A DNA stretch of 19,696 nt from CAYGWP01 sp964353455 (GTDB lineage Bacteria > Planctomycetota > Phycisphaerae > FEN-1346), in contig CAYGWP010000133.1 in the NCBI GenBank assembly GCA_964353455.1, positions 1-19,696 on the forward strand. Direction: 5' to 3'. The notes beneath the pieces are model-generated. The model did not search any database and was not told the DNA's origin. It saw only the letters and a list, made by a program, of their open reading frames with translations. Shown in pieces: positions 14,112 to 19,696 of this stretch. Made by a program: the position numbers and the translations under genes. The first letter of the stretch is position 1. Each line of letters opens with the position of its first letter.

Positions 14112-15338
14112 ATGGACGAGTTAACGAAAGGGATTATGGCGGACGTTCAGGCTTGGGTCAAGGGTTTGTTGGAAGAGGCGGAGAGGACCGGGGATCGGAC
14201 GGGTGTCGATGCATTAGAGTCGCGTGTTCGGACGGAAGGGCAGCGGCTCCTCGGGAATCTCTGGGAGCGGCTGCTGCAACACATTCTGGATCGGCAGGAG
14301 GAGGCCCGCGTCTGTCCCCGATGCGGCCGGCGGCGGCGGCACAAAGGGATTCGCCCGCGCGGGCTGGTCAGCAGCGTCGGGCACATGCGGCTGAATGGGC
14401 CGTACTGGTATTGCCCGCAGTGTCGCACCGGCGAGCATGCCTTGGACGCCCTGGCGCCGGAGTCGGTAAGCGGACTGGCGCGGGAGTTGATTTGCCTGAT
14501 GGGAACCTGCCTTGGGGGCTTCGCCAAGGCGAGCAAGGTGTGCGAGAAGGCGTTGGGGCTGAAGTTGGACGAGGAGACGGTTCGCAGGTTGTGCCTGGCG
14601 GAAGGCCAGAGGGCGATCAGCGCCCCGCCGACGCCGCCGGCGGTGCCGCAGGGCGCGGACCTGATCGGCAGTTGCGACGGAACGATGGTCAACACCGTTC
14701 AGGATCGGTGGCGTGAGCTGAAGGCATACCGGTTCGAGCACGCTGGTGGCAGTCACGCGGGGGCATACCTGGAGAGCGCCGAGGAGTTCATGCCGCGGGT
14801 GCGAAGCGCGGCGTTGGCGATGAAGGCATCTCGGGCCGGACGGATGATCTGGGTGAGCGATGCGGCCGACTGGATTGACAGGGGGATCTCGGTGCAGTTG
14901 CCGGAGGCCAAGCGAATCGTGGACATCTGGCACGCCCGCCAGCACATTCACGACGCGGCCCGCAAGATCTTCGGCGAAGGTACCGTGCAGGCTCAGCGGT
15001 GGGGCGGCCGATACGGCGAGGAACTTTGCCAAGACGGGGGCCGTGTGGTGTGGCACAGCCTGCGCCGCGTGCGCTACAAAGAGCCGGCCCGACAAGAAGC
15101 CCTGGATGCGCTGCTGGGATATCTGGACCGGCAGGCGGATCGGCTGGACTACCCGACCTACGAACGGTGGGGCTATCCGATCTCCAGCAGCGGGATGGAG
15201 AGCTTCTGCAAACAACTGGGCCAGCGCCTCAAGGGCCCTGGAATGCGGTGGTCGATCCCGAACGTCAGCCCCATGGCCGCGCTGGTGTGCCTCTGGACGC
15301 AGGACGAATGGGACAACCACTGGCGAAAGGCCGGCTAG
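14112..15338 (+). CDS. ISKra4-family-like transposase
   Basis: The ATG at 14112 has AAGGAG 9 bp upstream, which decides it over the in-frame codon at 14082. The protein is 408 residues. A zinc-binding pair of cysteine motifs (C68-P-R-C71 and C101-P-Q-C104) precedes the catalytic part. The candidate acidic triad is D189 in GSCDGTMV, D250 or D253 in VSDAADWI, and E363 in SSSGMESFCKQLGQRLKG. The spacing and the E-S-x-x-K-x-x-x-x-R-L-K-G-x-G-M-x-W signature match ISKra4-type DDE transposases as I know them. The reading frame appears full length, without frameshift or internal stop. Translation is probably restrained by the hairpin at its ribosome-binding site. The TAG stop overlaps the stop of the convergent hydrolase gene by 4 bp. 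Base composition is like that of its neighbours, so acquisition is not obviously recent. Confidence 0.85.
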   Translation: MDELTKGIMADVQAWVKGLLEEAERTGDRTGVDALESRVRTEGQRLLGNLWERLLQHILDRQEEARVCPRCGRRRRHKGIRPRGLVSSVGHMRLNGPYWYCPQCRTGEHALDALAPESVSGLARELICLMGTCLGGFAKASKVCEKALGLKLDEETVRRLCLAEGQRAISAPPTPPAVPQGADLIGSCDGTMVNTVQDRWRELKAYRFEHAGGSHAGAYLESAEEFMPRVRSAALAMKASRAGRMIWVSDAADWIDRGISVQLPEAKRIVDIWHARQHIHDAARKIFGEGTVQAQRWGGRYGEELCQDGGRVVWHSLRRVRYKEPARQEALDALLGYLDRQADRLDYPTYERWGYPISSSGMESFCKQLGQRLKGPGMRWSIPNVSPMAALVCLWTQDEWDNHWRKAG

Positions 15339-16126
15339 CAAGTCACCGGCTGGCCCGGGTCGCTGAGGCCCAGGACAACCGGGGCGAGCACGCGCCGCGA
15401 GAACCTCGCGTTGGTGCACCCGCTATGGTCGCCGAAGTGGCCATGCCGGATCATCGCCGGACACCAAGCGATCTGCCTGACCTTGGCCGCGTAAACTTCG
15501 CGGTCTTCGGCCGAAAAGTCCGGCGGGAACCTCGGCCCGGTGAAGCCGATGCCGGGCGAGTGCCGCCCGTCCATCGTGCCGAACACCAGCGTGCCGAGGC
15601 CCAGCAGGCCGAAGTCGAGCGGCGAGTGCGTAACATACAACCTGTGCCTGACGGCCCGTGCCGCCGGCGCCAGGTTGTACTGCGGCCAGAGCGCAGGGGC
15701 CAGCAGGATGCCACGCTCGACCTGGCAGCCCTGCGGCAGGGCCTCTAGGACCCACGCCGCCATCGCCCCGCCGCCGGAGTGGCCGATGACCGTCACGGGG
15801 CGGCCGGGCTTCCACTGCTGGTACGCGAGGATCGTGTCGGCAAGTTCCCGAGCCCCCCTGCGGTTCCGCTGCCGCGCCACCAGGTCCGTCACCCACAAGC
15901 CAAGCGGTCCGACCGACCAGTGATAGATGATGATGGCGGCCTTGACGCCGCCCTGGTCCAGGCCGCGCCTGAGGAGCCGCGGCAGCCAGTCGTATCCGCC
16001 CACGCCGTCCAGGCAGAGAACGAGTCCGGCGTCGAGACGCTCGTGCGTCAGGTAACGATCCTCGCGGCGCAGATGCCGGTCGGGGGCAGGGGGCGCCGGG
16101 CTGGCCGGAATGAACCACCGATGCAT
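15335..16126 (-). CDS. Alpha/beta hydrolase (serine esterase/lipase-like)
   Basis: The ATG at 16126 (MHRWFIPASP) gives 264 residues; the reading frame extends further upstream, but that part comes from a palindromic repeat and is not protein-like. The nucleophile motif is GHSGGG with S117, preceded by a conserved hydrophobic strand (PVTVIGH). LCLDGVGGYDWL at about 37-48 fits the oxyanion-hole loop. Likely acid and base are D in THSPLDFG and H in HGHFGDHSG. No signal peptide or membrane segment is evident, so it is probably cytoplasmic. The substrate is unknown. The stop codon is within the last codons of the convergent transposase gene, so its tail (about the last ten residues, GLSDPGQPVTC) may have been altered by insertion. 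It is the gene following nrnA on the - strand, after a 231-bp gap that holds a repeat. Confidence 0.8.
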   Translation of the reverse strand: MHRWFIPASPAPPAPDRHLRREDRYLTHERLDAGLVLCLDGVGGYDWLPRLLRRGLDQGGVKAAIIIYHWSVGPLGLWVTDLVARQRNRRGARELADTILAYQQWKPGRPVTVIGHSGGGAMAAWVLEALPQGCQVERGILLAPALWPQYNLAPAARAVRHRLYVTHSPLDFGLLGLGTLVFGTMDGRHSPGIGFTGPRFPPDFSAEDREVYAAKVRQIAWCPAMIRHGHFGDHSGCTNARFSRRVLAPVVLGLSDPGQPVTC

Positions 16127-16205
16127 GGTCGTTGTCCGTTGGCGCTGACGGCAGCCGTTCGCGGCGTCGGCCAGTGCTTTGTCAGTCTTCAAATGATGAA
16201 TAGCC

Positions 16206-16334
16206 GGGTGGCACGGCCACAGCCTGGTCGCCGCGGCGACCTGTTCTGCGTGGCCGTGGTCTCTCCCTAGGCGGCAACCACGGCCACAGCCTGGTCGCTG
16301 CGGCGACCAACGGCAAAGCGTGGCCGTGCCACCC
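16206..16334. repeat. Tandem palindromic doublet with perfect 15-bp ends
   Basis: Outer ends GGGTGGCACGGCCAC (16206-16220) and GTGGCCGTGCCACCC (16320-16334) are exact inverted repeats. Inside are two related units, each with an ACAGCCTGGTCGC(C/T)GCGGCGACC core (the first contains the perfect palindrome GGTCGCCGCGGCGACC at 16226-16241). The left unit closes with GTGGCCGTGG (about 16250-16259) and the right unit opens with CCACGGCCAC (16278-16287). It fills most of the 231-bp gap between nrnA and the hydrolase. No gene is seen there. Confidence 0.9.
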
Positions 16335-16357
16335 TTCAATTGACGCTTGACGGAGCG

Positions 16358-17377
16358 CTAGGCGTCGCGCGGGGCGGCGTCGGCGATGGCGAGCGATTCG
16401 GCGACCTCCGGCAGGATGGCCGCCTCCACCTGGTCGATCGCTCCGCGGGTCCGCGCCCCGGCGGCGCGGTGATGCCCGCCGCCGCCGAACTTCTCGGCCA
16501 CACGCAGAATATCGACGGGCGGCCGGGACCGCAGGCTCACGCGGACTTCATCCCCCTCGGCCTCGACCAGCATCAGGCCCACGCGTGCGCCGCGGACCTT
16601 CATGCACTCGTTGATGAGGTTCTCGGTGTCGCCGATGTCGGCGCCGATTTCGCGGAACATGGCCTGCGTCAGGTGCATGACCATTGCGCGGCCGTCGAGG
16701 GCGGCGTGCATGGTCTCAATCGCGCGGGCCCTCAGAAGGACCTTCGTCAGGTCGTCGTTCTGGTAGAGAAGGTCGTGGATTTCGTGCGGCTTGGCGCCGG
16801 CCTCGACGAGCGCCCCGGCCAGGTGCATCACCTCTCCATCGACGTTCGGCAGGCGGAACCAGTCGGTGTCGAGCGCCAGGCCGACGAAGAGACCGGTCGC
16901 CATCTCCTGGTCGATGTTCGCCTTGGCGGTCTTGAGGAGCCGGTACAGCAGCACGGCCGTGGCCGCCGCACGCGGGTCCGAGAGCAGGAAATCCGCCAGG
17001 TCGTCGTGCGTCCGGTGATGGTCGATCGCCAGGACCGGCGCCCCCGAATCGGCCACCAGGGCCTTCACGTTCTCTAATTGTAACCATGTGCATGTGTCAA
17101 GAACGCACACGAGGTCGGGTTTGGGGATGCTGGAAACGTCAACGTCGCGCCCGGCGGTCTTGACGGCGCCCTCCGGGTCGAGAAAAAGGTACTTGGGCGG
17201 CGGCGGAGTCGGGACGACCACCTGGACCGACTTGCCCTGCATCACGAGCCATCGCCGCAGGGCCGCGATCGACCCGAGCGCATCCCCATCGGGCTTCGCG
17301 TGCGTCGTGATGGCGACGGACCGGGCCCGCCTGAGTTCCGCGATGGCGCCCGGATAGTCGATCGTGTGCGGCATCAT
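16358..17377 (-). CDS. nrnA: DHH/DHHA1 phosphoesterase, NrnA-type oligoribonuclease/pAp phosphatase
   Basis: The protein is 339 residues, the usual length for NrnA. The DHH domain shows THAKPDGDALGS (H26, D30, D32), VLDTCT (D94), IDHHRTHDD (D119, H120, H121) and LALDTDWFR (D170, D172), the set that binds two metal ions. The C-terminal DHHA1 domain ends with FGGGGHHRAAGA (about 298-309), which binds substrate. Family members degrade very short RNAs to mononucleotides and often dephosphorylate pAp. The start may be either of two consecutive ATGs (17377 or 17374); no strong ribosome-binding site precedes them. A terminator-like hairpin lies just upstream, after the ferredoxin gene, so nrnA may be transcribed from its own promoter or by read-through. 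Confidence 0.9.
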   Translation of the reverse strand: MMPHTIDYPGAIAELRRARSVAITTHAKPDGDALGSIAALRRWLVMQGKSVQVVVPTPPPPKYLFLDPEGAVKTAGRDVDVSSIPKPDLVCVLDTCTWLQLENVKALVADSGAPVLAIDHHRTHDDLADFLLSDPRAAATAVLLYRLLKTAKANIDQEMATGLFVGLALDTDWFRLPNVDGEVMHLAGALVEAGAKPHEIHDLLYQNDDLTKVLLRARAIETMHAALDGRAMVMHLTQAMFREIGADIGDTENLINECMKVRGARVGLMLVEAEGDEVRVSLRSRPPVDILRVAEKFGGGGHHRAAGARTRGAIDQVEAAILPEVAESLAIADAAPRDA

Positions 17378-17423
17378 GGTTCACCGCATCGGCGGCCGGA
17401 CCGCACGGGCCGTCGGAAAACGA

Positions 17424-17459
17424 GAGGCTGCCCGCGGCTCGCCGCAGCAGGACAGCCTC
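17424..17459 (-). terminator. Intrinsic terminator-like hairpin after the ferredoxin gene
   Basis: On the - strand GAGGCTG pairs with CAGCCTC, with an inner GCGG-cgag-CCGC stem, followed by TCGTTTTCC. Stem plus short T-run, 28 bp after the ferredoxin stop, fits a Rho-independent terminator, though the stem has internal mismatches. Confidence 0.6.
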
Positions 17460-17487
17460 GTCACGGACCTTCGTGTCCGGCCTGGAT

Positions 17488-17658
17488 TCATGCCTGGATG
17501 ATGCATTCGACCGGGCAGACCTCGGCGCATGAGCCGCAGTCGGTGCACTTGGCGGCATCTATCACGTACGTCGCATCGCCCTGGCTGATGGCCTCGGCCG
17601 GGCATTCCGATTCGCACGACCCGCAGGAAACGCATTCATCGCTGATCTTGTACGCCAC
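17488..17658 (-). CDS. 2[4Fe-4S] ferredoxin
   Basis: This short gene encodes 56 residues. The GTG start at 17658 is chosen because AAGGAG (17665-17670) lies 6 bp upstream. The protein begins MAYKISDECVSCGSCESECP and contains two cysteine sets: C9, C12, C15, C19 in CVSCGSCESECP and C38, C41, C44, C48 in CTDCGSCAEVCP, each able to bind one [4Fe-4S] cluster. C52 in VECIIQA is an additional cysteine. It matches small clostridial-type ferredoxins, which carry electrons at low potential in the cytoplasm. It lies 44 bp after the NifU-like gene on the same strand, probably in one operon. The sequence is compact and complete. Confidence 0.95.
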   Translation of the reverse strand: MAYKISDECVSCGSCESECPAEAISQGDATYVIDAAKCTDCGSCAEVCPVECIIQA

Positions 17659-17702
17659 GCCTGACTCCTTTCCCTATGCGATGCGGCGGAGCGGACTGCC
17701 CG

Positions 17703-17921
17703 TCAGACGCTCTCGATGCGCTCGACCTCGGGAACCTTCGCCTTCAGCCGACGCTCGACGGCCATCTTGAGCGTCATCTGCGCTCCGGGGCATCCGGCGC
17801 ACGCGCCGCGCAGGCGGACCTTGACTACGCCGCCCTCGATGCCCACCAGTTCGATATCGCCGCCGTCGCCCTGGAGCAGGGGACGGATTTCATTTATGAC
17901 GGCCTCCACTTCTTCCTTCAT
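17703..17921 (-). CDS. NifU C-terminal domain protein (Fe-S scaffold)
   Basis: The protein is 72 residues from the ATG at 17921 (MKEEVEAVINEIRPLL), with AAGGGAG 6 bp upstream; the in-frame extension to 17984 has no such site and would begin at about the predicted transcription start. Residues LQGDGGDIELVGIE and the C-A-G-C-P-G-A motif (VRLRGACAGCPGAQMTLKMAVE) are the hallmarks of the NifU C-terminal domain, whose two cysteines hold a transient [4Fe-4S] cluster delivered to client proteins. Single-domain versions like this (Nfu type) act as cluster carriers. The downstream ferredoxin with two [4Fe-4S] clusters is a plausible client. A good promoter precedes the gene. Confidence 0.95.
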   Translation of the reverse strand: MKEEVEAVINEIRPLLQGDGGDIELVGIEGGVVKVRLRGACAGCPGAQMTLKMAVERRLKAKVPEVERIESV

Positions 17922-17990
17922 GGCTGCTCCCTTCCGGTGCTGTGTGGCCCGGCGCTGCCCGATGGATGCAGCCGCCCGCAACACTCAGAA

Positions 17991-18018
17991 ATTATACGGT
18001 CCCGGCTCCGAATGTCCA
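17991..18018 (-). promoter_or_regulatory. Sigma70-like promoter for the NifU/ferredoxin genes
   Basis: On the - strand TGGACA (18013-18018) is followed after 16 bp by a perfect TATAAT (17991-17996). This is one mismatch from consensus overall. Transcription would start near 17984, about 63 bp before the NifU ATG. Confidence 0.65.
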
Positions 18019-18052
18019 TTGCGAACCGGCGAATCCGGCGCCCGGCGCGCTA

Positions 18053-18235
18053 TCTTCCGAGGGCGTCTCGTCCATCGGCCTCCACAAGACATCGAAGAGC
18101 GGCCGGCAGGCCGACCGTCGCGTTAAGCCACCCGAGCGCCGCCTTGCCCTCGGCATACGTATCGTATTCAACCTCGGCGATCCGCGTGCCGGCGGATGCG
18201 TCCCTCCGGCTCAGGAACCTGCCCGCCGCGCAAGG
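18053..18235 (-). pseudogene. 61-codon open stretch, likely the 3' remnant of a gene
   Basis: On the - strand a frame is open between a TGA at 18236-18238 and a TAG at 18050-18052. It has no ATG and no ribosome-binding site. The central part, RIAEVEYDTYAEGKAALGWL, reads like real protein: mixed acidic, aromatic and hydrophobic residues followed by NATVGLPAALRCLVEADGRD. I suspect the last part of a decayed gene whose 5' end has been lost next to the epimerase gene. I have only a vague impression that the motif could belong to a G3E/CobW-type GTPase; that is not a firm call. Otherwise the 324-bp gap between the epimerase and the NifU gene contains only the promoter at 17991-18018. Confidence 0.35.
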
Positions 18236-18245
18236 TCAAACCGCC

Positions 18246-19373
18246 CTACTTCTCCACGCCGAACTTGTGCAGCGTGACCTGCCGATACGTCTGGCCGGGC
18301 CTGAGCAGGGTCGAGGGGAATTGGGGTTTGTTGGGCGAGTCGGGATAGAACTGCGTCTCCAGGCAGAGCGCGCCGTGCTTGACGTACGTCCGCCCTCCGG
18401 CCCCCTGTTTCCCGCCCAGGTGATTGGCCGTGTACAGTTGGACGCCCGGATACGTCGTCCGGACTTCCATCGTGCGGCCGCTTGAGGGATCGGCGACGCG
18501 GGCCGCCAGGGCAAGTTCCCCCGCCTCCTTCCGATTCAGCACGTAGCAGTGGTCGTAGCCGCGTGTGGCCGCCAATTCGCCGATGCGGTCGCCGATGGGG
18601 TGCGGCGCGCGGAAGTCCAGCGGCGTCCCCTCGACGCCCCGGATCTCGCCCACGGGAACCAGCCGCTCGTCGGTCACGAGGTACCGGTCGGCGTTCATCG
18701 TGAGCCGGTGCCCCAGCACGTCGCCCGCGCCCGCCCCCGCCAGGTTCCAGTACGCATGGTTCGTCAGATTGACATGCGTAGGCTTATCGGTGACGGCCGC
18801 GTATTCCATCCTGAGTTCGTCGGCGGCGGTCAGCGTGTACGTGACCGTCGCGGTCAGCGTCCCCGGATATCCCTCGTCGCCGTCAGGGCTGGCGTGGGTG
18901 AGGCGGACGCTCGCCTGGCCGTCGCCCGGCACCGTCTCGGCCTTCCAGACGGCCTTCTGGAATCCATTGCGGCCGCCATGGATGTGGTTGGGGGCGGCGT
19001 TGGGCGTCAGCGCGTACTCGGTCCCGTCGATGGCAAACCGCGCGCCGCCGATGCGGTTGGCGTACCGGCCGATGACCGCAGCGCTCGGCGCGCCCAAGAG
19101 GTACTCGGGCAGGGTCTCGACGTAGAGGACGATGTTTGCCGCGCGCCCCTGCCGGTCCGGCACTTCGACCGCGGTAACCGTTGCGCCGTAGGTCATCACG
19201 CGGACGGCCATGCGGCCGCTATCAAGCGTGAAGAGGTCCACGGCCGCGCCGTCGGGCATCTTTCCGAAGGGTTGGCGCGCCACCTTGACCGCCGGGGCAC
19301 TCCACCCGCCCGCCAGGCACGCCGCCGGCGCGAGGGCCAGCATCTTCACCACTTTCCGACGCTTCAGGTTCAT
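18246..19373 (-). CDS. Aldose 1-epimerase (galactose mutarotase), exported
   Basis: The protein is 375 residues from the ATG at 19373; GGAGG lies 9 bp upstream. The N-terminus MNLKRRKVVKMLALAPAACL is a basic-hydrophobic signal peptide, so the enzyme probably acts outside the cytoplasm. Catalytic motifs of the GalM family are complete: GRYANRIGGARF (about 102-113), NHIHGG (H130, H132), NLTNHAYWNL with the catalytic acid H206, GYDHCYVL (D274), and LETQFYPDSPN with the catalytic base E339. The enzyme interconverts the alpha and beta anomers of galactose and related sugars. Secreted planctomycete GalM proteins of this kind are consistent with growth on polysaccharides. Its ATG overlaps the TGA of the short upstream frame (19370-19447) as ATGA, suggesting translational coupling. 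Confidence 0.94.
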   Translation of the reverse strand: MNLKRRKVVKMLALAPAACLAGGWSAPAVKVARQPFGKMPDGAAVDLFTLDSGRMAVRVMTYGATVTAVEVPDRQGRAANIVLYVETLPEYLLGAPSAAVIGRYANRIGGARFAIDGTEYALTPNAAPNHIHGGRNGFQKAVWKAETVPGDGQASVRLTHASPDGDEGYPGTLTATVTYTLTAADELRMEYAAVTDKPTHVNLTNHAYWNLAGAGAGDVLGHRLTMNADRYLVTDERLVPVGEIRGVEGTPLDFRAPHPIGDRIGELAATRGYDHCYVLNRKEAGELALAARVADPSSGRTMEVRTTYPGVQLYTANHLGGKQGAGGRTYVKHGALCLETQFYPDSPNKPQFPSTLLRPGQTYRQVTLHKFGVEK

Positions 19374-19447
19374 GGCGCTATGCCTCCACGAGGACCGAAC
19401 TTCGCGTCCGGAAACGGCCGCCGGTAATACTGTACGCCGAAGTTCAT
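19370..19447 (-). pseudogene. 25-codon frame resembling the start of a GH42 beta-galactosidase
   Basis: The frame starts with ATG at 19447, preceded by AAAGGG about 7 bp upstream, and ends TGA overlapping the epimerase start. Its first residues, MNFGVQYYRRPFPDAKF, look like the N-terminus of GH42-type glycoside hydrolases, which begin the (beta/alpha)8 barrel with a G-x-x-Y-Y-P-x-x-x-P pattern. The similarity then stops (GPRGGIAP). I read it as the front end of a deleted glycosidase gene whose start site now leads into the epimerase; a short coupling leader is the alternative. The reading frame also runs upstream through the palindrome at 19609-19668, but that part is not protein-like. Confidence 0.4.
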
Positions 19448-19608
19448 GGGGCGCCCTTTCTGCCCAATTGCATGCGGAGGGCGAGGCGGCACTTTACCAA
19501 TCCGCGGGCCGGTTGCGAAGCAAAATGAGTGGTTGCTGGTTCGGGCGCCGCGCAGAATCGCACGGGCGTGGAGGAGGTTCTGTGCGAGTGCCGCAGGCAC
19601 GATTGGCA

Positions 19609-19668
19609 GTAGCCACGCGGCGCAAGCCCGTGGTGACGACTTTCCACGGGCTTGCGCCGCGTGGCTAC
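19609..19668. repeat. Perfect 25-bp inverted repeat near the window end
   Basis: GTAGCCACGCGGCGCAAGCC plus CGTGG (19609-19633) is exactly complementary to 19644-19668, with a 10-bp loop TGACGACTTT. The two arms would form a very stable hairpin. It is upstream of the epimerase on the - strand, in a 249-bp stretch with no other feature except the short palindrome at 19677-19690. Confidence 0.95.
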
Positions 19669-19676
19669 TCACAAAC

Positions 19677-19690
19677 GCCCCTGCCGGGGC
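19677..19690. repeat. Short palindrome next to the terminal inverted repeat
   Basis: GCCCC-TGCC-GGGGC forms a 5-bp stem 8 bp after the perfect inverted repeat. It may be part of a compound repeat cut by the end of the window. Confidence 0.5.
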
Positions 19691-19696
19691 TACCAA

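Larger units (their letters stand above)
14058..15338 (+). mobile_element. Insertion sequence, ISKra4-like; outer ends not determined
   Basis: The element is defined by its transposase gene and the inverted repeat before it. I could not find a matching pair of terminal inverted repeats. The right side runs directly into the hydrolase reading frame, leaving no free sequence between the two stop codons. The stated limits are therefore those of the recognisable part, not proven ends. Confidence 0.5.

Noticed and set aside
13983..15338. CTAGCCGG left of the transposase and CCGGCTAG at its stop as terminal inverted repeats
   Set aside because: The match is only 8 bp with no extension, and the right copy lies inside the transposase stop region; it may be chance.
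14214..15419. 401-codon frame opposite the transposase
   Set aside because: It is the reverse-strand shadow of the transposase; zinc-finger and acidic motifs are on the + strand.
16206..16334. CRISPR-like or tandem array
   Set aside because: Only two units are present, they are palindromic, and there are no unique spacers of regular length; a REP-type doublet explains them better.
16127..16339. N-terminal extension of the hydrolase reading frame
   Set aside because: These codons run through the palindromic doublet and give a non-protein-like cysteine- and arginine-rich sequence; the ATG at 16126 fits the family length.
17381..17635. 84-codon - strand frame over the ferredoxin region
   Set aside because: It is in a different frame from the ferredoxin, which has both cysteine motifs and a good ribosome-binding site.
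19448..19696. Upstream extension of the 108-codon frame at the window end
   Set aside because: It reads through the perfect inverted repeat and has no recognisable protein pattern before MNFGVQYY.

Overview
This window looks like a chromosomal segment of an uncultured, GC-rich planctomycete-type bacterium (Planctomycetota, possibly Phycisphaerae-like). That placement is an inference. It rests on the high GC content, an EpsI/giant-TPR/tyrosine-kinase exopolysaccharide cluster of the kind linked to exosortases, a short UvrC, and several families of intergenic and intragenic palindromic repeats. No rRNA, tRNA or CRISPR array was found.

Positions 1-9260 (+ strand) hold the end of an exopolysaccharide/exosortase-type cluster. 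In order these are the 3' part of an EpsI-like (DUF3485) protein, a 1435-residue membrane-anchored TPR protein, a Wzz/Wzc-type chain-length regulator with a BY-kinase domain, and a Wzy/O-antigen-ligase-like membrane protein carrying a C-terminal VanZ-like domain. Together they suggest assembly and export of a surface polysaccharide, with the exosortase itself probably upstream of the window. A small secreted protein with a duplicated domain follows (9364-9891).

Positions 10087-13914 (- strand) hold a large orphan polytopic membrane protein followed by uvrC, which lacks the usual C-terminal helix-hairpin-helix region. Positions 14058-15338 (+) hold an ISKra4-like transposase whose ribosome-binding site lies in the arm of a hairpin. 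Its stop codon overlaps the stop of a convergent alpha/beta hydrolase (15335-16126, -).

Positions 16358-17921 (- strand) read, in transcription order, NifU-C-domain protein, 2[4Fe-4S] ferredoxin and NrnA-type DHH phosphoesterase. A good sigma70-like promoter precedes the NifU gene, and a terminator-like hairpin lies between the ferredoxin and nrnA. Upstream of this group are an unassigned gene remnant (18053-18235), a secreted aldose 1-epimerase (18246-19373), and a 25-codon reading frame that resembles the N-terminus of a GH42 beta-galactosidase and overlaps the epimerase start as ATGA.

The most unusual property is the density and variety of palindromic elements. At least four unrelated inverted-repeat families occur in under 20 kb. 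One supplies the stop codon of the EpsI gene. Another, a perfect 25-bp inverted repeat, sits in frame inside the Wzy/VanZ gene and adds about 20 residues.
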